Shown here piece by piece: positions 36,978 through 43,152 of a DNA stretch of 43,152 nt. The notes under the pieces are model-generated. The model worked only from the letters and a program-made list of their open reading frames with translations, was not told where the DNA came from and made no database searches. Numbering within the stretch: the stretch's first letter is position 1; each line of letters begins with the position of its first letter. Made by a program: the position numbers and the translations under genes. This DNA comes from Thermoplasmatota archaeon (GTDB taxonomy: Archaea > Thermoplasmatota > Thermoplasmata > Halarchaeoplasmatales > Halarchaeoplasmataceae): NCBI GenBank assembly GCA_018334755.1, contig JAGXLI010000010.1:1-43152 (forward strand), written 5' to 3'.

Positions 36978-38048
36978 CTACAGTACCGTCGATAACACGG
37001 GTATCAATATAAGCACTAACGGGACCGATACCACGGTGGTCCAGGTGACTGAAAGCGCGGTTCCTTTACGATTCAACCCATACGGCACGAGGAACATGTT
37101 GGTGCTGGTAATCGGAAGTATCGAGTTTATGACTATCACCGCAAACCACGAATTAGGGATCACTTCGAAGAACATGAGAGGGGTCAATACAAGAGCTATT
37201 ATGATGGGTGTGTAAACCATAGTGATCAGGAACGCGTTGCGGCCCACGGCCCAGTCGAAATCTCTCTTTTCTCCTTCCTTCTTTGGAAGGATCATCTTCT
37301 TCATCTCGTCCAACTTTAGATCCTTGGGATGGATACCCGATCCCACATAATAGAGGGCGGCTGGTATAGTCAAAGCCGTGATGAAGTAAAGAACGGTACC
37401 ACCGTCACCTAGAGATCCGGTATCGACACCGGCGAAGTGATGGATCAGTATGGCTCCTATTATGAATGAGATCAGATACCACGGGTACAACCTGAGGTAC
37501 CAAGGCAATAGTGAATCCTCCTCTTTTATGTCACTCTTTCTTTCATGCTTATGCATAACCGAGAGGATATACGGTATGACCGCGAAGAGTCCCACGCCGA
37601 CAAGCGCGATATATATCCCGGCCGGTACCGCCCATTCTTTTATGGCTAGAAGCGCACCTCCCACGAAGGCCGCGCTCCTGCCCTGGTTCGTCAAAATCGT
37701 TTTTAAAAATGTTCTCCTCTTCATCCCGTCGAGGCTTAACTTTTTCGCCTCCATCTTGGCGAGGGAGTACGCCAAGAGGTACATGAAGGCGAGAACACCG
37801 AAAGTTATGCCGGTGAAGATGAGTTCTTCTCTTCCGAAAGAGATATTTAGAAATATTCTAAACATCAGCAGAGGGATAAAACCGAATAACAATACGAGAC
37901 CGAATTTTTTCATCACTCCATCTACATATTCCTGCCCAAATGGTTTAGCTAGTAGATATGAAACGACCAAACCGACGACGATCCATGGAAGAGTGTACAG
38001 CCCACTTATATACGGTAAAATGCTCTCTATGATGCTAATGAAATTCAT
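36978..38048 (-). CDS. AEC (auxin efflux carrier)-like permease
   Basis: About 10 TM segments; NQGRSAAFVGGALLA and INSILPITSTNMFLVPYGLNRKGTALSVTWTTVVSVPL resemble AEC conserved regions. Confidence 0.6.
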   Translation of the reverse strand: MNFISIIESILPYISGLYTLPWIVVGLVVSYLLAKPFGQEYVDGVMKKFGLVLLFGFIPLLMFRIFLNISFGREELIFTGITFGVLAFMYLLAYSLAKMEAKKLSLDGMKRRTFLKTILTNQGRSAAFVGGALLAIKEWAVPAGIYIALVGVGLFAVIPYILSVMHKHERKSDIKEEDSLLPWYLRLYPWYLISFIIGAILIHHFAGVDTGSLGDGGTVLYFITALTIPAALYYVGSGIHPKDLKLDEMKKMILPKKEGEKRDFDWAVGRNAFLITMVYTPIIIALVLTPLMFFEVIPNSWFAVIVINSILPITSTNMFLVPYGLNRKGTALSVTWTTVVSVPLVLILIPVLSTVL

Positions 38049-38153
38049 GCTCCGGTAAAAAGAGATAACATATTTAAAAAGTTCGCTGAAGGGATTCAGG
38101 ACAACGGAAACTATCTGATCTACTTAGACAGGTCACGATTTGTCTCAGGCGCT

Positions 38154-40172
38154 TCAGACGATCCCGGATAAAAAGGCCTCGGCGAGCAGAGCCGCGACGG
38201 TATAAAGTAGTATAGAGACCGGTAGGACCTTTGCGATCGCCATCTTCCGTGCGGCCCAGTCTTCTCCGCTTTTTATGCCGACCGTGAAGTACACCGTTAC
38301 AAGGACCAGCATTATGAGGTAGATGCCGACGATCAGTGAAAATATGAAACCTCCTATGGGGACCTCCTGGCCTACAAAACCTCCGGCCAGATCGGAGAGC
38401 GGCCCTCCGAGATCCAGATCCGCAAAATATCCCGCCAGGATAACGTACAGGACGGAAGTTATGCCCATGACCAGAGGGGCGATGAACTGGGCGGTCACTG
38501 TCATCATGCCCGTGATCTCCTGTAACCTGCTTTTCATCTCCTCCTCTATATCCATGAGCTGGTTGAGATAACCGGATATCCTTACCAGGGTGTCTCCCGC
38601 AGTCTTCGGATCTTTCTGTATGGCTCTCGTGATGGTTGTGGTCGTAGCTCTGATCATCTGGGAGGGATGCTTCTCCAGAACGCCGCCCCTTCCGAACAGA
38701 ACGTCGGACAGAGATTTTCTCGTGACGTGGAGCGAGTAAGAAATTTTACGGAAAAGGACGTTCACGCTTGAAGAATGTATGTTTTCAGCCACTTTTTCGA
38801 ACGCCCTCTCGGGCGGGTCGCCCCTGCTTATGTAGCCTCCAAGGTGGAAAAGCGAGTTGGGAAAGTCCCTCTCCATCTCTATGATGTTGTTCCTTCTTTT
38901 GTAAGGCAGGTAAGAGGTGAAGAAGCAGTAAACGGTGATCGCTATGGTGAGGCCCCAGAGCGGAACTAGAGATATCAGATAGGAGTGATCCGGTCTGAGG
39001 TAGAAACCGACGGCGATCATACCTACCGCTATGCTCAGTGAGATAGACCAGATCATGTACGTTTCTTTTTTTGTAAGGTAGCTGGGTAAAGATAAAGAGA
39101 CACGGATCGCGGGCCTGTACCCCAAGATATGTATCGCGTAGGTAAGAAATCCGACGGGTATGATCACGTCCAGGAAGATTATTATCAACTCGGCGGTGGT
39201 CTCACCGACCGCCAGGACGGGTAAAAGAGCGGCTATCAGCAGCGGCAGGATACTGCCCAACGAGAAAAGTGTCATCGCGGGTATGGTCAAGGCCTCGGCG
39301 AAGCTCCTCATCCTGTTCTCGGCGCCTCTCACAGCTATGTCGTTCGCCTTCTCGAGTGAACGGTTGACTTCCTCTTGCGTTTCCTTGTTAGCCGCGTTGC
39401 GCAGCGTGTAAAGACTCCTCTTAAATTCTTCACTCCACTTACCCCATTCGTCGGCGAAGGCGAGAAGGGAGTCCTCTATCTTGCTGTATTTCCTCATCTC
39501 TACGTTCCAGATTATCTTCCTGAGTTCCGATGAAAGCGGTTCCTCCACACTCTCCGCCGCGTATTCAACAGCTCTCCCCAAGTTCGGGGTCAGGGACATG
39601 GCCATGACCATATAATTTATGGCTTCCGGCATCCGGCCGACGGTCTTCGCCCTTCTTCTCTTTGCCAGATAATAGGGGAAGTTAATCACTATGGCTATCG
39701 CTATAAGAGGTAAGATGAAAACGGGGAACAAAGTCAGCAATTTGAAGAGCATAGGTATATCGACGAAGAACAGCGTTAATAGGAACGCGCTGAAGGAGAT
39801 AAGGAGCACGATCAGTCCTACGAGGTAAGCAAAATAACGGACTTCGAAAGGTTCAGCGTCGATCTGTGCAAATTTTATGGATGTCTTGAATTCGTCCTCT
39901 TCAAGGGCTTTCTTCTCCTTTTCATGGTCTCTCAACGCCAGCTCGTAACGCTGTTTACTCCGCTTGAATTTAGGGTTATCTGAAGAATATTTTTTTCTTA
40001 TCTCGTCGAACTTCTCTTTCTCTTCCTCCAGTTCTTTATCCAGATCCCTATCTTCTTTCTTTCTTTTCTCTTCCCTCTCACTCCTCTTTTCGGAGAGATC
40101 AAGCTGGAAGAAACTGCTTGCAAATTTACATCCTTTGGTGAAAATATCCTGTTCTTCGGGATCATCCGGCAT
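38154..40172 (-). CDS. Type II/IV secretion F-domain membrane protein (TadC/PilC-like, two F domains)
   Basis: Duplicated module (MPEAINYMVMAMSLTPNLGRAVEYAAE and FPNSLFHLGGYISRGDPPERAFEKVAE) plus TM segments. Confidence 0.85.
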   Translation of the reverse strand: MPDDPEEQDIFTKGCKFASSFFQLDLSEKRSEREEKRKKEDRDLDKELEEEKEKFDEIRKKYSSDNPKFKRSKQRYELALRDHEKEKKALEEDEFKTSIKFAQIDAEPFEVRYFAYLVGLIVLLISFSAFLLTLFFVDIPMLFKLLTLFPVFILPLIAIAIVINFPYYLAKRRRAKTVGRMPEAINYMVMAMSLTPNLGRAVEYAAESVEEPLSSELRKIIWNVEMRKYSKIEDSLLAFADEWGKWSEEFKRSLYTLRNAANKETQEEVNRSLEKANDIAVRGAENRMRSFAEALTIPAMTLFSLGSILPLLIAALLPVLAVGETTAELIIIFLDVIIPVGFLTYAIHILGYRPAIRVSLSLPSYLTKKETYMIWSISLSIAVGMIAVGFYLRPDHSYLISLVPLWGLTIAITVYCFFTSYLPYKRRNNIIEMERDFPNSLFHLGGYISRGDPPERAFEKVAENIHSSSVNVLFRKISYSLHVTRKSLSDVLFGRGGVLEKHPSQMIRATTTTITRAIQKDPKTAGDTLVRISGYLNQLMDIEEEMKSRLQEITGMMTVTAQFIAPLVMGITSVLYVILAGYFADLDLGGPLSDLAGGFVGQEVPIGGFIFSLIVGIYLIMLVLVTVYFTVGIKSGEDWAARKMAIAKVLPVSILLYTVAALLAEAFLSGIV

Positions 40173-40173
40173 G

Positions 40174-42009
40174 TTAGAAACTCTCCCTGAACCACTCCTT
40201 CCAGTCTTTGACCAGCTCTTGATAATCGACTTCGTTATGCTCTTCAGTCTGTCTTTCTAACAGATGCCAGAACCTGTTATTGTACTCCGGCACGTGGTCC
40301 GCTTCGAGCAGTTCTAACCTTCCATCTCTCTTGGCGCGCTCGACCACCGTCGATTTTATCTTGGCCCTTGCCATGATATTTTCTTCTGCCTCCTCTATGC
40401 TCATATCCCAATCATCAGCGATATCAGAGATGAGCTCTGAATTCGCTCCGAAGACGTCCGTCCTCTTCAATGTGTCCTCTTCCGACGAATAAGACATGAG
40501 GTCATGGAACAGTTCCTCCGTTTCATCCTCTAAGCCGAGCTGCACGTCAGTACTAGAAGGTATCGCGTCCTTGTTCACCTCGGATATCTTCGTGGTTTTT
40601 CTGACCAGGCGGTGTAACCCTTTCGGTCGCCTGTAGTTCATCATGACGACCCCGTCGGTCGCTGCGAAGGATTTTGGCGGGATGTCTAGGTCGAAGACCA
40701 CCCTTTCGTAGACCGCCTTCGGCGAATCCGCATGTATGGTGCCCATCACGGCGCTTCCGGCCGTGCCGGCCCTCATGGCCTCGTAGAGCGTCTGTGCCTC
40801 TTTTCCTCTGACCTCTCCCATGACGATCGCCGATTCTCCAAGGCGCAGCGAGACGCGCAGCGATTCTTCGGCGCCCATCTCGCCCAGGCCGCCGACACCG
40901 CTGGAGCGTATATGCATGGACTGGGCCTTGTATCCCTCTTCTTTCAATGCCGAACAGGGAAGTTCTAAAGTGTCCTCTATGGTGACTATACGCTGGCTGG
41001 GCGGAAATTCGAACATCAGCGCGCCGATCAGTGAAGTCTTACCGGCGCTCCTCGGACCCGCGACCATCATGGTCGCGTTACCATCCACGAGAAATGAGAG
41101 TAAGCCGGCGGACAGTGAAGATAAGCTCCTCTGATATATCAATCTCAGAAGCGTCCAGGGTTTGGGTGAATGACGCCTGAAAGTTATGGAAACGCCTTCC
41201 GGTGATAGGGGCCTACCGATCACGGTGGCTCTCGTCTTGTGCTCCTCCAAACTGCATTCCAGGACCGGTCTGGCCTCGGAGAACGCCCTGCCGCTCTCGT
41301 ACTGCAGTCGTGATATGATAGAATCGGCGCTCTCTTTCGTCAGGCCGATGTTCGTGACGCACTTGCTCGGGATGGAATCTTCAAGATCCGTGGAAGAGAT
41401 TATCGAGTAGACACGGCTCTCCTCCACGGGCGCGTCGATATAAACGTCGGTTATCATCGGGTCTCTCAGTAGAGTTTCCACTATCCCGAGTCCTACGGTA
41501 TATCTGGAAAGTATGTTAGAGAGCATACGGACCCTTGCGAACTGCTCCGTTCTCGTATTACCTAAATTGACGCCTTCTATATTCGCGTATTTGTATATCA
41601 AACGGCTGCCCTGTTTCCTCGCGTATTCCCTCACGAACGCGGGTCGATGGGATTCCTCCTTACCCGGGTAGTGATCCAGTATCTCATCCCTGGCGAGGGT
41701 GATTATCTTCTTCTGCTCCGGCGGTAAGGTGTACTCGAACGGCGTGACGTGATAGAGGGTCTCGGTCTCTCCCGGTAAACGGTAAAGTGTAACTTTAGAT
41801 TCCTCTACCGTGTACTGCCTGACCTTTTCCGCACCGGGAGGCGGTTCGAGGACTATCCAGGATGACGAAAATTTTGGTTTGACTCTATTATAGGCCTCGA
41901 ATATCTGTTTGAAATTTTCCTTCAGATCGTGTTCGGTCTCGGTCTCCTCTATGGAGGTATCCTGCAGAGAGGTTCCAGTTTCCATATATCTACATCTCCT
42001 TTTATCCAT
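40174..42009 (-). CDS. Type II/IV secretion/pilus assembly ATPase
   Basis: Walker A MVAGPRSAGKTSLIGAL, IVTIEDTLELP, GESAIVMGEVRGKEAQTLYEAMRAG, GTIHADSP. Confidence 0.93.
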   Translation of the reverse strand: MDKRRCRYMETGTSLQDTSIEETETEHDLKENFKQIFEAYNRVKPKFSSSWIVLEPPPGAEKVRQYTVEESKVTLYRLPGETETLYHVTPFEYTLPPEQKKIITLARDEILDHYPGKEESHRPAFVREYARKQGSRLIYKYANIEGVNLGNTRTEQFARVRMLSNILSRYTVGLGIVETLLRDPMITDVYIDAPVEESRVYSIISSTDLEDSIPSKCVTNIGLTKESADSIISRLQYESGRAFSEARPVLECSLEEHKTRATVIGRPLSPEGVSITFRRHSPKPWTLLRLIYQRSLSSLSAGLLSFLVDGNATMMVAGPRSAGKTSLIGALMFEFPPSQRIVTIEDTLELPCSALKEEGYKAQSMHIRSSGVGGLGEMGAEESLRVSLRLGESAIVMGEVRGKEAQTLYEAMRAGTAGSAVMGTIHADSPKAVYERVVFDLDIPPKSFAATDGVVMMNYRRPKGLHRLVRKTTKISEVNKDAIPSSTDVQLGLEDETEELFHDLMSYSSEEDTLKRTDVFGANSELISDIADDWDMSIEEAEENIMARAKIKSTVVERAKRDGRLELLEADHVPEYNNRFWHLLERQTEEHNEVDYQELVKDWKEWFRESF

Positions 42010-42697
42010 TCATCTCCGAGATCTGCTCCTTCCCGATCTCCCTCACGGTCATCTTGTAAAGTTCATCATACTCCTTCTTGAGATAATCGAGGTCCTGGAG
42101 CGTCGAGAACGTACATTCTTCACATTCGGTATGGCTGTAGGAGACCCTGTCTATCTCTCGAATCATTCTGTTGAACTCCCTATCGAATTCCTGTATACCT
42201 TCAGAAAATTTACGCCGCAGTTTTGGGAACACCATCGAGGGGTTGAACTGGCAGTCGTGGCATTTCAACTTCCTCCTATCGCCGTCCTCCAGATAATCGA
42301 AATACTTTTCCACGGGATCCCTCATGGTGAAATCTTCTATGCTGTCCATGAAGTCCACCAGGATGTTCAAAAGGTCCATCGCCGGTCCGAAGTACTCCGT
42401 ATCCTCGTAATGTGATAAGATTACCGTGTCGACTCCCACTTCCTCGGACATTATGTCTATGACGCCCTGAAGGCACCGCTGGTTGTTCAAAGAGGGTGTG
42501 ATGTCACAGTCCGTACACTCCAGGGTCAACCGTTTCTTGGAGCCGCTTTGATCGATGTGATAGTCACATCTGAATCCTTCCTCCTCTTCCTCCCCACCCA
42601 AACCGATCATGTTTTTCATGCTTTTTTGGGCCATCTCTGCAGTAAGTATTATATTAGGTATTAATAAATCTTGTAGTTTTTTAGGAGGTTTCTCCAA
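42002..42697 (-). CDS. Cys-rich protein co-operonic with pilus ATPase
   Basis: Repeated C-x2-C pairs (LECTDCDITPSL, LKCHDCQFNPSM, TECEECTFSTL); overlaps ATPase start by 8 bp. Confidence 0.6.
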   Translation of the reverse strand: MEKPPKKLQDLLIPNIILTAEMAQKSMKNMIGLGGEEEEEGFRCDYHIDQSGSKKRLTLECTDCDITPSLNNQRCLQGVIDIMSEEVGVDTVILSHYEDTEYFGPAMDLLNILVDFMDSIEDFTMRDPVEKYFDYLEDGDRRKLKCHDCQFNPSMVFPKLRRKFSEGIQEFDREFNRMIREIDRVSYSHTECEECTFSTLQDLDYLKKEYDELYKMTVREIGKEQISEMNG

Positions 42698-42729
42698 CTT
42701 TTAAATAGACCTACTTAGGTTAAGAAGAT

Positions 42730-43152
42730 ATGGACCCTTTCGCACATATCACGATACCTCTCCTTATCCTACTGGCTTTGAGGATACAGACCAGGAAAGT
42801 CCTACTGATGCTGCCTTTCGCGGTGATCATGGACGTCGATTTTTTGTTTGCCGGTTCGCACCGGATGTTCCTCCACAACATGTTTCTGGCGATCTTGATC
42901 CCTCTGATAATACTCGTACTGATACACAGATATAGACCCGAATATAGAGATTACGGTTATATCGCCTTCTTCTTCCTGATAAGCCATTTTATTTTGGACC
43001 TGGGCAAGGGCATGACGATCTTTTATCCTCTGAGTACCGACTTTTATTACTTCGAGTGGCAGCTCTTCTTCAGCTTCATAGGCCCTATACCGGTCCCGAA
43101 CCCTCAGTTAGATTACGGCGTCATCGTGGCGGAAGACACGGCCATAGTCGGA
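42730..43152 (+). CDS. Membrane-bound metal-dependent hydrolase-like protein (YdjM-like), 3' truncated by window
   Basis: MDPFAHITIPLLILLALRIQTRKVLLMLPFAVIMDVDFLF...HRMFLHNMFLA...SHFILDL; frame open to window end. Confidence 0.55.
   Translation, partial: MDPFAHITIPLLILLALRIQTRKVLLMLPFAVIMDVDFLFAGSHRMFLHNMFLAILIPLIILVLIHRYRPEYRDYGYIAFFFLISHFILDLGKGMTIFYPLSTDFYYFEWQLFFSFIGPIPVPNPQLDYGVIVAEDTAIVG

Noticed and set aside
1-43152. CRISPR array, IS element or prophage
   Set aside because: No regularly spaced repeats, transposase or phage structural genes were recognised.

Overview
This is a gene-dense archaeal (euryarchaeal-looking) chromosomal window. Anchors are rpoK, rpsB (uS2), proteasome beta subunit, KH/beta-CASP RNase aCPSF1/FttA, the rare archaeal/methanogen-type SerRS, MBF1 and a tRNA-Thr(CGU). 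Other recognisable blocks are: (1) a tightly overlapping five-gene operon (74-5206) with divergent LeuA/LeuC/LeuD-like enzymes, a thioredoxin-reductase-like flavoprotein with a C-terminal PqqD-like domain, and a radical SAM/SPASM protein, facing a UbiA prenyltransferase; (2) a small AT-rich patch beside tRNA-Thr bounded by a 14-bp copy of the tRNA 3' end; (3) a 1280-aa receptor-like surface protein with Ig-like repeats, a TM segment, a RING/PHD-like C4HC3 cluster, a low-complexity repeat tail and a zinc ribbon, next to pilin-like proteins and a 1405-aa exoprotein; (4) a cyanophycin synthetase-like gene; (5) an NMN adenylyltransferase-CinA/PncC fusion; (6) a roadblock + V4R pair; (7) an ADP-forming acyl-CoA synthetase locus (two alpha subunits, one beta, an Lrp regulator, a microprotein and a palindromic intergenic site) beside a PaaK-like ligase; (8) a Tad/T4P-like ATPase and membrane-protein operon with an upstream Cys-rich protein. 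The best candidate for an undescribed system is block 1: the LeuA-like enzyme has RGGEQ where the metal-binding RDGEQ motif is expected, and the LeuD-like enzyme has an unusual specificity loop. All functional assignments come from motif reading; no database search was run.
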